Of a stretch of 54,010 nt of DNA, positions 34,911 through 43,672 are shown piece by piece (the stretch's first letter is position 1; each line of letters begins with the position of its first letter). This DNA is from Bacteroidales bacterium (GTDB lineage: Bacteria > Bacteroidota > Bacteroidia > Bacteroidales > UBA932): positions 1 through 54,010 of the forward strand of contig JAAYJQ010000011.1 of NCBI GenBank assembly GCA_012522855.1, in the 5' to 3' direction. The position numbers and the translations under genes were made by a program. Below the pieces are notes generated by a model. The model was not told the origin of the DNA. It made no database searches and saw only the letters and a program-made list of their open reading frames with translations.

Positions 34911-36109
34911 CGTATCCGGCCGGGATAGGTCTTCAGGCCTTCAGCCAGGATGTGCATGGCTTTCTTGAGTTCCGGGACTTCAAGGATGTAGGCAACGCGG
35001 ATTTGGTTGACTCCGCAGCCGGGCGTGCTGTAGAATGACATCGCCGGCGTGACCATCGTCGTCTCCCCGTCGATCCTGAAATCCGTAAGCAACCACTTTG
35101 CGAAATTGTCCGCATCGTCCACCGGCATTTCCGCAACTGTGTAGAAGGCTCCCATCGGGAGCGGGGAATAGACTCCGGGCATCCGGTTCAGCGTGTCTAC
35201 CGTGAAATCTCGGCGGCGGATGTATTCTTCACGGACGTCCTTGAAATAGCTTTGCGGAGTGTCCAGGGCACCGATCGTGGCCAGTTGTCCCAAGACGGGC
35301 GGACAGAGCCGGGATTGGGCATATTTCAGAGCGGCTTTCATCACAGCTTCGTTGTGGGAAATGATGCAGCCGATCCGTGCGCCGCAAAGGTTGTAGCGCT
35401 TGGAGACGGAGTCCACAAGAATGACATTCTGCTCAAGTCCCGCAATGTTCATGGCGGAGAAATACGGCTCGTCCGTATAGCAGAACTCGCGGTACACCTC
35501 GTCGGAAATCAGGAACAGATCATGCTTCCGGGCGATTTCCCCGAGGGCGAGCATGTCTTCCTTGGAATATAGTGTGCCGGTCGGATTGCCGGGGTTGCTG
35601 ACGAGGATGGCTTTGGTCCGGGGCGTAATCAAGGTTTCGAAGGCCTCCATCGGGGGAACCTGGAAACCGGTTTTGATGTCGGTGTGAACGGCTTTCAAGG
35701 TAATGCCGTTCATGAAGCAGAAGGTGTTGTAGTTCGTATAGTAAGGCTCCATCACGATCAGTTCGTCACCATCGTCGCAGGTGATCTGGAGAGCTATGTC
35801 CAGAGCCTCGCTCCCGGCTACGCAGAGGATGAGTTCCGGCACGCTGATCTCGATTCCGAGGGGTTTGTAATATTTCTCCACCAACCCCTTGCGCAGTTCG
35901 AGCAACCCGGCGGAATGGGAATAGGACACATGGTCGAGGGTGTTGGTTTTCACGGCGTCCAGCGCGCACTGGGGAGACTTGATGTCCGGAGCGCCCATGT
36001 TCAGGTGATAAACTTTGATTCCTTCCGACTTCGCTGTCTCCGCGAACGGCACCAGTTTGCGGATGGCGGATGCGGGCATCGTTTCCGCTTTGTGAGAGAT
36101 AGTTGCCAT
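34907..36109 (-). CDS. Class I/II pyridoxal-phosphate aminotransferase
   Basis: 400 residues, fold type I. SNPGNPTGTLY (~175-185), ISDEVYREF (~205) and the PLP-lysine motif DSVSKRYNLCGARIG (~242-256) place it in the aspartate/alanine/aromatic aminotransferase group. The amino donor cannot be specified from sequence. It leads the operon with glycerate kinase and is divergent from glnN, sharing a mirrored promoter region. Confidence 0.9.
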   Translation of the reverse strand: MATISHKAETMPASAIRKLVPFAETAKSEGIKVYHLNMGAPDIKSPQCALDAVKTNTLDHVSYSHSAGLLELRKGLVEKYYKPLGIEISVPELILCVAGSEALDIALQITCDDGDELIVMEPYYTNYNTFCFMNGITLKAVHTDIKTGFQVPPMEAFETLITPRTKAILVSNPGNPTGTLYSKEDMLALGEIARKHDLFLISDEVYREFCYTDEPYFSAMNIAGLEQNVILVDSVSKRYNLCGARIGCIISHNEAVMKAALKYAQSRLCPPVLGQLATIGALDTPQSYFKDVREEYIRRRDFTVDTLNRMPGVYSPLPMGAFYTVAEMPVDDADNFAKWLLTDFRIDGETTMVTPAMSFYSTPGCGVNQIRVAYILEVPELKKAMHILAEGLKTYPGRIR

Positions 36110-36142
36110 AATTTGTTTTTTGTTTTATATACTGCTAACCAT

Positions 36143-36171
36143 CAAAGGTAGTGATTATTTTCCTACCTTTG
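36143..36171. promoter_or_regulatory. Mirrored divergent promoter: perfect inverted repeat carrying two -7 elements
   Basis: CAAAGGTAG (36143-36151) and CTACCTTTG (36163-36171) are exact inverted copies 11 nt apart. Each contains TACCTTTG, a TAnnTTTG -7 element, one per strand. The plus element lies 30 nt before glnN and the minus element 33 nt before the aminotransferase gene. The symmetry suggests either coupled divergent promoters or a dimeric regulator binding over both. Confidence 0.7.
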
Positions 36172-36201
36172 CAGTTGAACTTGACAAATTATTCCGATTC
36201 T

Positions 36202-38376
36202 ATGGCCACATTCAGACAGAGAGCATTGGACGAGGCAGCCTCCCGCACTCCGGTACGCTGCTGCGAAGAGGATCGCCCCATATCCTCTTTCTTTGGAGAG
36301 AAAGTCTTCGATCTGAAAAAAATGCGCCGATACATGTCGAAGCCCGCCTACGAGGCTGTCCTTTCCGCAATCGACTACGGCGCGAAAATCGACCGGGAAA
36401 TCGCCAATGAGATCGCTACAGGTATGAAAACCTGGGCCATCGAGATGGGCGCGACCCATTATACACACATCTTCCAGCCTCTCACCGGACTTACCGCCGA
36501 AAAGCACGAGGCATTCGTGGCGGGAAAAGGGGAAGATGTCTTTGAATGTTTCAGCGGCACCGCTTTGGTCCAGCAGGAACCGGACGGTTCGAGTTTTCCG
36601 AGCGGTGGCATGCGGAGCACCTTTGAAGCCCGCGGATATTCTGCCTGGGATCCCACTTCGCCGGTGTATGTGTTCGACCGGACGCTGTGGATTCCCTCTG
36701 TCTTTGTGGCTTACACGGGAGAGGCCCTTGACATGAAATTCCCCAATCTGAAAGCGTATCAAGCCTTGAACAGTGCCGCCGTTTCCGTCGCGGAATTGTT
36801 TGACGAGGGGGTAAAGAAGGTCTATGTCGATTTGGGACTGGAGCAGGAGTATTTTCTGGTGGACGAGTCCCTGTACAAATCCCGTCCGGATCTCGCGCTT
36901 TGCGACAGGACTGTTATCGGTCACACGTCCGCAAAAGACCAACAGCTTTCGGACCATTATCAGGGGACGATTCCCGCTCGGGTCATGGCGTTCATGAAGG
37001 ACTTCGAGACGGAGTCCTACAAATTGGGCATCGAACTTTGCACGCGGCACAACGAAGTGGCTCCAAACCAGTTCGAATGCGCGCCGAAATATTGCGAGAT
37101 GACCAAGGCAATCGACCAGAACCTCCTGCTAATGACGATTATGCAGAGAGTCGCGCGGCAGCATCATCTAAAGGTGATCTTCCATGAAAAGCCTTTCGCG
37201 GGCGTCAACGGGAGCGGAAAGCATTGCAATTGGTCTCTCCGTACGGACACGGGCGCGAAACTGCTTTCTCCCGGCAAGACCCCGATGACGAATCTGCAGT
37301 TCCTGGCCTTTTATTCTTCCGTGCTCAAGGCGGTTTACAAGCACCATTACCTGCTGATGGCATCCGTCTGTACCTATGGCAACAGTTTCCGCCTTGGAGG
37401 GAACGAGGCGCCGCCGCCGGTGATGTCCGTGTTCTCGGGGTCAACCCTCGCCAAGATCTTCGATTCGATTCTCAATCCCGACAACCTCGGTAATCCGCAG
37501 TCGACCAACGGGACGCTGAAGATGGTCAGTTCCATTCCGGAGATCCTCACGGACAACACGGACCGGAACCGGACTTCTCCTTTCGCTTTCACCGGCAACC
37601 GGTTTGAATTCCGCGCGGTCGGCTCCTCCGTCAACGCGGCTTCCGTCACCTACATCCTCAATTCCATCATGGCGGAGAGCCTGGTGGAATTCCGATCCCG
37701 CGTGGATGAACGGATGGAGAAAGGGGAAGTCCTGCAGGAAGCGGTTATGGCGGTTGTCAAAGAATTCTTGATGGAGTCCAAAGACATCCGGTTCGAAGGG
37801 AACGGCTATAGCCCCGAATGGCGTCAGGAAGCCGAGAAACGGGGACTTCTCGCCGTTTCCAACTTCCCCGAGGCTTACGAGTCCTACCTTTCCAAGGGCT
37901 CCGTCTCGCTTTTCACCCGGTTGGGTGTCTTGTCGAAATCGGAAATCCAGGCGCGCTACGAAGTCCTGAATGAAACCTATGTCAAGAAACTGCAGATCGA
38001 GGCTCGCGTGATCGGGGACATCTGTCTCAACCATGTGATCCCTGCCGCCGTAAACTATCAAAACGTACTGATCCGCAGCATTCAAGGCTGCAAGGAAGTG
38101 TTCGAAGCTGATTACGTAAACCTCTGTGAAGCAGAGATTGCGACTTACAAGAAAATCGCCGGTCTCATCAACAATCTGTTCAGCGATGTGGAGAAGCTGG
38201 TGGCTGCCCGCAAAAAGGCGAATGCCGTGGAGGACATCGCGAAACGCGCGAAACTGTATTCCACGGAGGTCATGGGCTGGATGGAAAAGATCCGCCACAA
38301 TGCCGATCTTCTGGAAATGTTGGTGGACGACGAACTTTGGCCGATGCCGAAGTACCGGGAACTCTTATTTTTTTAA
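36202..38376 (+). CDS. glnN: Glutamine synthetase type III
   Basis: 724 residues from the ATG at 36202 (MATFRQRALDEAA). The open frame upstream to 36151 would start in the promoter and is rejected. Length and motifs match GlnN of Bacteroides: a long N-terminal region (HIFQPLTG, FSGTALVQQEPDGSSFPSGG), KPFAGVNGSGKHCNWSL (~346) and NRTSPFAFTGNRFEFRAVGS (~465). It makes glutamine from glutamate, ammonia and ATP. It heads a run of four genes (lipoprotein, exonuclease, rlmI) with gaps of 10 nt or overlaps. Confidence 0.96.
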   Translation: MATFRQRALDEAASRTPVRCCEEDRPISSFFGEKVFDLKKMRRYMSKPAYEAVLSAIDYGAKIDREIANEIATGMKTWAIEMGATHYTHIFQPLTGLTAEKHEAFVAGKGEDVFECFSGTALVQQEPDGSSFPSGGMRSTFEARGYSAWDPTSPVYVFDRTLWIPSVFVAYTGEALDMKFPNLKAYQALNSAAVSVAELFDEGVKKVYVDLGLEQEYFLVDESLYKSRPDLALCDRTVIGHTSAKDQQLSDHYQGTIPARVMAFMKDFETESYKLGIELCTRHNEVAPNQFECAPKYCEMTKAIDQNLLLMTIMQRVARQHHLKVIFHEKPFAGVNGSGKHCNWSLRTDTGAKLLSPGKTPMTNLQFLAFYSSVLKAVYKHHYLLMASVCTYGNSFRLGGNEAPPPVMSVFSGSTLAKIFDSILNPDNLGNPQSTNGTLKMVSSIPEILTDNTDRNRTSPFAFTGNRFEFRAVGSSVNAASVTYILNSIMAESLVEFRSRVDERMEKGEVLQEAVMAVVKEFLMESKDIRFEGNGYSPEWRQEAEKRGLLAVSNFPEAYESYLSKGSVSLFTRLGVLSKSEIQARYEVLNETYVKKLQIEARVIGDICLNHVIPAAVNYQNVLIRSIQGCKEVFEADYVNLCEAEIATYKKIAGLINNLFSDVEKLVAARKKANAVEDIAKRAKLYSTEVMGWMEKIRHNADLLEMLVDDELWPMPKYRELLFF

Positions 38377-38386
38377 TTGACACGAA

Positions 38387-39202
38387 GTGACCAAGATTGT
38401 TTTCAGAATCCTTTTGCCGGTCGCGATGGTTGCCGCTTTCTCCTGCGCGCGCCGCGTAGAGGGCGGATATGCTTCCATCAAACTGGTGGACGACTTGCTG
38501 GCGGACTCGCTTTCTTACCTGCAGGATCTTGCAGACCATTCCGGAAAGGCTTCCGGATCGATCGCGTTGATCGGAGATCCGTTCCGATGCTTGGAAATCA
38601 GCGAACTTCTGATGACCGCCGATGATTTCGACAATGTGGATGGCCGGCCGGTTCCCGACGGCTTGCCGGACTTCGCCGGGGAAACGATCATGCCGATCCT
38701 TGAATTTTCGAATCCGTTCTATTCCGGTGAGACTCTGCCGAAAGATTCGCTCTCCTTTCGGGAAGCGGCGGTCCGCAGTGCCCTCTTTGCCTTGGAACAG
38801 TCCTGCCTGGTCAGTCCCTACGATCCGGACAGCACCTTTGACAAGTCCTCGCCGAAGGCGCTCCTGCTTTGTTCCGGCGATTTGGCACGTTTTGGAATCG
38901 CGGATATTCAAGATCTTTTCAACCGTCTGGATTGCAGGCTGCCGATACTATCTTCTCCGGACACGGCTTACTCGTTTTCCCGGGAATGCTATCGTCTTTT
39001 TCGGGAGAAGAATTTGTTCACCCACCTCGTTGCCTATCCAAAAGCGAAATTATATATGACAGTCCCTGCGGGATCCGGCCGTCCCGGATCCGCTCTCATT
39101 GAATTTTCGGATCGGTATGTTCTTGAAAATTTTAGAGATACAATGCAGGTTCTTGCCCCGAAAACCATGGAATCTTATGTACAAAGTCAGTATCAGCCCT
39201 GA
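38387..39202 (+). CDS. Hypothetical lipoprotein
   Basis: 271 residues from a GTG start 10 nt after glnN. A short signal peptide ends in a lipobox (VAAFSC, Cys ~20). I do not recognise the family. The mature part is acidic and predicted mixed alpha/beta, without evident repeats or catalytic motifs. The end overlaps the next gene by 26 nt, which supports both being real and co-translated. Confidence 0.7.
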   Translation: MTKIVFRILLPVAMVAAFSCARRVEGGYASIKLVDDLLADSLSYLQDLADHSGKASGSIALIGDPFRCLEISELLMTADDFDNVDGRPVPDGLPDFAGETIMPILEFSNPFYSGETLPKDSLSFREAAVRSALFALEQSCLVSPYDPDSTFDKSSPKALLLCSGDLARFGIADIQDLFNRLDCRLPILSSPDTAYSFSRECYRLFREKNLFTHLVAYPKAKLYMTVPAGSGRPGSALIEFSDRYVLENFRDTMQVLAPKTMESYVQSQYQP

Positions 39203-39821
39203 GGAAATGGAGAAACTGCCTCTGGCCAGTTTCCCGGGAAAAATCACAGTGATCGACAGGGTTGGTCTGGATTTCTTCAAAGCGATCGGTTATCTGATGC
39301 GACAGAAGGTGATTGGCTTTGACACGGAATCACGTCCTTGCTTTTCTCCCAACCAGCCCCAATACGGAGTCTCCCTGCTTCAACTTTCCGGGGAAGATCA
39401 GGCCTTCCTTTTCAGGATCAAGCTCATGGGTGGCATTCCCAGACTGCTTTGCCGCATCCTTGCCGACGGTCGGATCCTCAAGATCGGCGCGGCCGTACGG
39501 GACGATGTGCTCGGTCTGGAGAAACACCACAATTTCACGCCGAGAGGCTTTGTGGATCTTCAGAAAATTGTCTGGGAATATGGCATCAAGGACAAAAGCG
39601 TGAAAAAGATGGGGGCCATCATCCTGGGCTTCCGGATTTCCAAGACACAGCAACTGTCAAATTGGGAAGCGGAAACACTTTCCCAAGCGCAGCAGGTCTA
39701 CGCAGCCACAGACGCCTGGATTTGCCGCGAGATGTACCTGCGGCTTCTCAAATCCGAAAAACATCCCTTGACGGCGGAGCAAATGGCTCCTCCGCCATCG
39801 AAAAACGCGGAAAGGTCATGA
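39177..39821 (+). CDS. 3'-5' exonuclease, DEDD (RNase D-like) superfamily
   Basis: 214 residues from the ATG at 39177 (MYKVSISPEEMEKL); the frame is open further upstream but there it only shadows the lipoprotein gene. Exo I is IGFDTESRP (~46), Exo II lies around GAAVRDDVLGLEK (~105-117), and Exo III is YAATDAWICREMY (~180-192). It is shorter than RNase D and lacks an HRDC domain, as in many Bacteroidetes orthologues. The end overlaps rlmI by 4 nt. Confidence 0.88.
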   Translation: MYKVSISPEEMEKLPLASFPGKITVIDRVGLDFFKAIGYLMRQKVIGFDTESRPCFSPNQPQYGVSLLQLSGEDQAFLFRIKLMGGIPRLLCRILADGRILKIGAAVRDDVLGLEKHHNFTPRGFVDLQKIVWEYGIKDKSVKKMGAIILGFRISKTQQLSNWEAETLSQAQQVYAATDAWICREMYLRLLKSEKHPLTAEQMAPPPSKNAERS

Positions 39822-41017
39822 CGAAGATCTATTTGAAAAAAGGCCGGGATGAGTCGATCCTGCGTTTCCATCCCTGGGTGTTTTCCGGCGCGATCGCGCA
39901 GGTTGTCGGGGAGCCGGCTGAGGGAGATGTGGTTGGCGTCTATGCCGGCGATGGTACCTTTCTGGCCCATGGGCACTACCAGATCGGTTCGATAGCCGTG
40001 CGGATTCTCAGCTTCGCCGGCGAAGATGTGCTGAAACCGGATTTCTGGACAAAGATGATCCGCCGGGCCCTTCGCGTCCGGGAAGCGTCCGGACTGACTT
40101 CCCGCCCGTCGGAGACCGATTGCTATCGGCTGGTGCACGGTGAGGGAGACGGACTTCCGGGGTTGATCATCGACTATTACGGTGGTGTCTGTGTGATGCA
40201 GGCGCATTCCGTCGGAATGTTCCGGTCGAAATCGGCGATTTGCGAGGCGCTGAAGGAGGTTTACGGGGATGCCCTGAAGGCTGTCTACGACAAGAGTTCC
40301 GGAACCGCTCCCTTCAAAGCGAGGCTGGATCTGGTGGACGGCTACCTCTACAAGGCGGATCATTTTTCCGATTCAGAGTATCGGGTGCTTGAGAATGGCT
40401 GTAAGTTCTTGGTGGACTGGACCCAAGGACAGAAGACGGGTTTTTTCCTGGATCAGCGGGAGAATCGGGCGCTGGTCGGAAAATATTCCGCAGGGCGCAA
40501 CGTCTTGAATCTGTTCTGCTATACCGGTAGTTTTTCGGTATACGCCCTTCGGGCGGGAGCTGTCCATGTCGATTCCGTGGACAGTTCCAAGAGGGCCGTC
40601 GAACTGGTCGGGGAGAATATCTCGCTGAATGGTTTCGATTCTTCCCTGCACGAGGAGTTCTGCGCCGATGCCATGGATTTCCTCCGGGATGTCCCGGAAG
40701 GCAAGTACGATTTGATGATCGTAGACCCTCCTGCTTTCGCCAAGCACCGCGGCGCGCTGAACAATGCCCTCCGGGCCTATCAGCGCTTGAATGCAACCGC
40801 TATCGCCAAGATCGCGCCCGGGGGAATCCTTTTCACTTTCAGTTGCTCCCAAGTGATCGACAAGGAGGCGTTCGCCCTCGCGGTGTTCTCCGCCGCTGCG
40901 CAGACGGGCCGTTCTGTGCGGATTCTCGACCGGTTGAACCAGCCGGCTGACCATGCGGTGAACATCTATCATCCGGAAGGGGAGTATCTGAAGGGGCTGG
41001 TTCTCTTCGTGGAGTAA
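39818..41017 (+). CDS. rlmI: 23S rRNA (cytosine-C5) methyltransferase, RlmI family
   Basis: 399 residues from the ATG at 39818, overlapping the exonuclease stop (ATGA). A much longer in-frame extension to 39338 exists but lies wholly within the exonuclease gene in another frame. An N-terminal PUA domain (~1-75; FHPWVFSGAI) precedes a Rossmann methyltransferase domain: KTGFFLDQRENR (~207), VLNLFCYTGSFSVYA (~229-243), VDSVDSSKRAVEL and DPPAFAK (~303). RlmI methylates C1962 of 23S rRNA. Confidence 0.92.
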   Translation: MTKIYLKKGRDESILRFHPWVFSGAIAQVVGEPAEGDVVGVYAGDGTFLAHGHYQIGSIAVRILSFAGEDVLKPDFWTKMIRRALRVREASGLTSRPSETDCYRLVHGEGDGLPGLIIDYYGGVCVMQAHSVGMFRSKSAICEALKEVYGDALKAVYDKSSGTAPFKARLDLVDGYLYKADHFSDSEYRVLENGCKFLVDWTQGQKTGFFLDQRENRALVGKYSAGRNVLNLFCYTGSFSVYALRAGAVHVDSVDSSKRAVELVGENISLNGFDSSLHEEFCADAMDFLRDVPEGKYDLMIVDPPAFAKHRGALNNALRAYQRLNATAIAKIAPGGILFTFSCSQVIDKEAFALAVFSAAAQTGRSVRILDRLNQPADHAVNIYHPEGEYLKGLVLFVE

Positions 41018-41038
41018 GGATTCCGTCTGACAGGAATA

Positions 41039-41069
41039 TTTGTTGATCGGGGATTTTTCGTTATATTTG
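41039..41069 (+). promoter_or_regulatory. Promoter of tRNA-Cys
   Basis: TTTG (41039-41042), a 19-nt spacer and TATATTTG (41062-41069) match the Bacteroides consensus exactly. It starts 22 nt after rlmI and ends 16 nt before the tRNA. Confidence 0.85.
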
Positions 41070-41085
41070 CAATCCGCAAAACACT

Positions 41086-41156
41086 GGTGCCTTGGCCGAG
41101 TGGTTAGGCACAGGTCTGCAAAACCTGGGACAGCGGTTCGAATCTGCTAGGCACCT
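41086..41156 (+). tRNA. tRNA-Cys (anticodon GCA)
   Basis: A complete cloverleaf: acceptor GGTGCCT with AGGCACC, D-arm GCCGAGTGGTTAGGC, anticodon stem CAGGT/ACCTG with loop CTGCAAA (anticodon 41118-41120), and T-arm around GTTCGAAT. The discriminator is T (41156), as needed for CysRS. The CCA end is not encoded. Confidence 0.95.
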
Positions 41157-41164
41157 CTGAAAAT

Positions 41165-41197
41165 GCCTCTACAGAGAACTGTAGGGGCTTTTCTTTT
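41165..41197 (+). terminator. Intrinsic terminator after tRNA-Cys
   Basis: GCCTCTACAG (41165-41174), loop AGAA, CTGTAGGGGC (41179-41188), then TTTTCTTTT. One G-T pair in a 10-bp stem. Confidence 0.9.
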
Positions 41198-41227
41198 CAA
41201 ACAGGCGTCCCCTGATCCTCTTTCAAG

Positions 41228-41357
41228 CGCCCTTTTCAGTCCGTGACCCGAAATGATTGATTGTGCGGGATGTACGTATTTTCACCCCGGTGACTTGATG
41301 AGGGGTGAAAACAATGATTCCACTGATTTTGCGACAGATACGGTCACGGGAAGGGCG
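41228..41357. other. Nested inverted repeats in an otherwise empty 257-nt stretch
   Basis: Between the tRNA terminator and the next promoter (41198-41454) I see no credible gene. It holds a symmetrical set of inverted repeats: CGCCCTT (41228-41234) with AAGGGCG (41351-41357), CCGTGACC (41241-41248) with GGTCACGG (41342-41349), and TTTTCACCCC (41279-41288) with GGGGTGAAAA (41302-41311). The arms between the last two pairs are both 30 nt long but unpaired. No T-run follows. It could be a structured RNA or the remnant of a small palindromic element. Confidence 0.5.
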
Positions 41358-41454
41358 GGGAGCGTGAAGGCGTTCCGACTGCCGCAAATCACGGCCTGTC
41401 CATTGAAAAAGGCTGCTTTCGATCTGCGCACAGGGTTTAATACCGACCATGATT

Positions 41455-41485
41455 TTTGAAATCAGGGTTTAGTTCTTTAAATTTG
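41455..41485 (+). promoter_or_regulatory. Promoter of the GatZ/KbaZ-like gene
   Basis: TTTG (41455-41458), 19-nt spacer, TAAATTTG (41478-41485): exact consensus, leaving a leader of about 35 nt. CAGGGTTTA occurs twice around the -33 element (41431-41439 and 41463-41471) and might be a regulator site. Confidence 0.8.
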
Positions 41486-41528
41486 TTTTTAGGGAAAGGA
41501 CTTTTTACTCTATGATGATTAAAGAAAT

Positions 41529-42764
41529 ATGAACCAAACACCAAAACTCAGAAGACTGCTCGACCGGATGCAGGAACTCACAGCCCAGGGCCACAAACCC
41601 ATGACCTTGCTGGCCGTATGTCCGAATTCTCCCGCAGTCATCAAGGCCGCGTTCCGCGCTGCCAAACGAAACAACGCTCCGATTCTGTTCGCGGCGACAC
41701 TCAACCAGGTGGACTGCGACGGTGGTTACACCGGCATGACACAGGAAGACTTCGTTCGCGTGATGAAGGTGGAAGCGAAGCGAAACAACTACACCGGCCC
41801 CTTCATTGCCGCGATCGACCACGGCGGACCCTGGCTGAAGGACATCCAAACCTTGGAGAAATGGCCCTATGAAAAAGCCATGGAAGCCGTCAAGAAGTCC
41901 TATGAGGCTGCGCTTCTGGCCGGATATGAACTGATCCATGTGGATCCCACCGTGGACCGTTCCCTTCCGGAGGGAGAAGTCATTCAGATCGAGGTGGTGG
42001 CCGCCCGGACCATCGAACTGATCACGCACATCGAACGTTTCCGCAAGTCCCGGGGCCTTCCGCCGATCGACTATGAAGTCGGCACCGAAGAGGTCCACGG
42101 CGGCTTGGCGGACATGGATGTGTTCAACAAATTCCTGAAACTGCTCAAAGCGGGACTGGAGGAGAACGGCTGTTCGGATGCCTGGCCTTGTTTTGTGGTC
42201 GGGAAGGTCGGCACGGACCTCCATACGACTTTTTTTGATCCGGTGGTTGCCCGGCAACTTGCCTCCACTGTGGCGGAATACGGGAGTTTCATCAAAGGAC
42301 ACTATACCGATGACGTGGAGAACCCGGAGGAATATCCGATGTCGGGTATGGGAGGCGCGAACGTCGGGCCTGAATTCACCATCGCGGAATTCAACGCGCT
42401 GGAAGAATTGGAGTCTCTTGAAAACAAACTCTACGAAGAAGGCGCGGTCGCGATGCATTCCCGGATGAATGCCATCCTTCGGGAACTGGTCGTCGCCTCC
42501 GGACGCTGGAAGAAGTGGGTGCGCGGGAATGAGTCCGCGGACGATTTCGCTTCCATCACGCCGGAACGTCAGAGATGGCTGATCCAGACCGGAGCGCGCT
42601 ACATCTGGCAGAAGCCGGAGGCCGTCGCGGCGCGCCAGATGTTGTACTCGAATCTCGCATTGAACGGAATCGACGCTGAGGGGATCGTCCTCTCAACGAT
42701 CGAACATGCGATCGACAAGTATTATGTGGCTTACAATCTTGTGGATCTGAATTCCCTGCTCTGA
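41529..42764 (+). CDS. D-tagatose-bisphosphate aldolase non-catalytic subunit family (GatZ/KbaZ-like)
   Basis: 411 residues. LLAVCPNSPAVIKAAFR, LNQVDCDGGYTGMTQEDF (~58-75), IDHGGPW and VGPEFTIAEFNALEELESL align with E. coli KbaZ and GatZ. In E. coli these proteins stabilise the class II aldolase GatY/KbaY and are not catalytic. No GatY/KbaY partner or tagatose gene is nearby, and the gene has its own consensus promoter, so it may have another role. The polypeptide is of normal length and appears intact. Confidence 0.8.
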   Translation: MNQTPKLRRLLDRMQELTAQGHKPMTLLAVCPNSPAVIKAAFRAAKRNNAPILFAATLNQVDCDGGYTGMTQEDFVRVMKVEAKRNNYTGPFIAAIDHGGPWLKDIQTLEKWPYEKAMEAVKKSYEAALLAGYELIHVDPTVDRSLPEGEVIQIEVVAARTIELITHIERFRKSRGLPPIDYEVGTEEVHGGLADMDVFNKFLKLLKAGLEENGCSDAWPCFVVGKVGTDLHTTFFDPVVARQLASTVAEYGSFIKGHYTDDVENPEEYPMSGMGGANVGPEFTIAEFNALEELESLENKLYEEGAVAMHSRMNAILRELVVASGRWKKWVRGNESADDFASITPERQRWLIQTGARYIWQKPEAVAARQMLYSNLALNGIDAEGIVLSTIEHAIDKYYVAYNLVDLNSLL

Positions 42765-42855
42765 TTTAAAAAATTGATCTCCCGGCTTTTAGAAGCTGTT
42801 ATCTCTCAGGATTTTTTTCTATCTTTCGGTTGCAAAACCATTTAATGATCACGAA

Positions 42856-43605
42856 ATGCGAAAAATCATTTATTTTACGGCGTTGATGCTTTTCACCTTT
42901 CTTTCCTGCGCGCGCAAACCTGAGCTTCCGTACGAAGTAGACCGCTTCCCAACGCCGGGCGGTCGTGAGGTTGCGATTACTTTCATCAAGCATGGATCCG
43001 TTGCTGTTTCTCTGGGTAATTTCGAGATTCAGGTGGATCCGGTTCTGAATCAGCGGAATTTCACGGTGGATTATTCCGTTTTTCCGAAAGCGGATCTGAT
43101 TCTGATTACCCACGAACACGGGGATCATCTCGATTCCGCTGCGATCGCTATGCTCAGTCAAAAGAACACGCGGATTATACTCAATCAAAAGAGCCGGGAT
43201 ATCCTCGGAGCCGGGGAAGTAATCTCAAACGGGGAAGAACTGCAGATTAACAAGCAGATCCAACTGGAGGCGGTTCCCGCTTACAATTCGACTCCGGAGC
43301 GCAGCCAGTTCCATCCCAAGGGAAACGGCAATGGCTACCTGCTGACCTTGGACGGGTTTAAGATCTACATTGCCGGTGACACGGAGTTTATTCCGGAGAT
43401 GGAGAATCTCGCAGACCGGGAGATTGACGTCGCCTTCCTGCCCGTCAATCAACCCTACACCATGACCATTGAGCAGTGCGTGCAAGCCGCCGAAGTGATC
43501 CGCCCTAAAATCCTGTATCCCTATCACTTCAGCAACACTCCGGTCGAGCAGATTGCCGATTCGCTCTCCGGATCCGGAATCGAAGTCCGCATCCAGGCGA
43601 TGTAA
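42856..43605 (+). CDS. MBL-fold metallo-hydrolase lipoprotein
   Basis: 249 residues with lipobox TFLSC (Cys ~16). The metallo-beta-lactamase motif is THEHGDH (~91-97), followed by IAGDTEFIPEM (~174) and a late His in YPYHFSN. It resembles the UlaG/YfiZ-like branch of MBL hydrolases. Anchored on the periplasmic side; substrate unknown. A -7-like TATCTTTC at 42820-42827 is the only promoter hint. Confidence 0.82.
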   Translation: MRKIIYFTALMLFTFLSCARKPELPYEVDRFPTPGGREVAITFIKHGSVAVSLGNFEIQVDPVLNQRNFTVDYSVFPKADLILITHEHGDHLDSAAIAMLSQKNTRIILNQKSRDILGAGEVISNGEELQINKQIQLEAVPAYNSTPERSQFHPKGNGNGYLLTLDGFKIYIAGDTEFIPEMENLADREIDVAFLPVNQPYTMTIEQCVQAAEVIRPKILYPYHFSNTPVEQIADSLSGSGIEVRIQAM

Positions 43606-43672
43606 TAGCGTTCGGGACGCGAATAGCCGCAGATGCTCCAATTTAGCATGGGGCCCGCTTCTGTAGAAAAAT

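Noticed and set aside
39338..39817. 160-codon N-terminal extension of rlmI
   Set aside because: It lies wholly within the exonuclease gene in another frame, and the PUA domain begins at the ATG at 39818.
41253..41459. 68-codon reading frame downstream of tRNA-Cys
   Set aside because: It runs through the inverted repeats, resembles no family and has no initiation signal.
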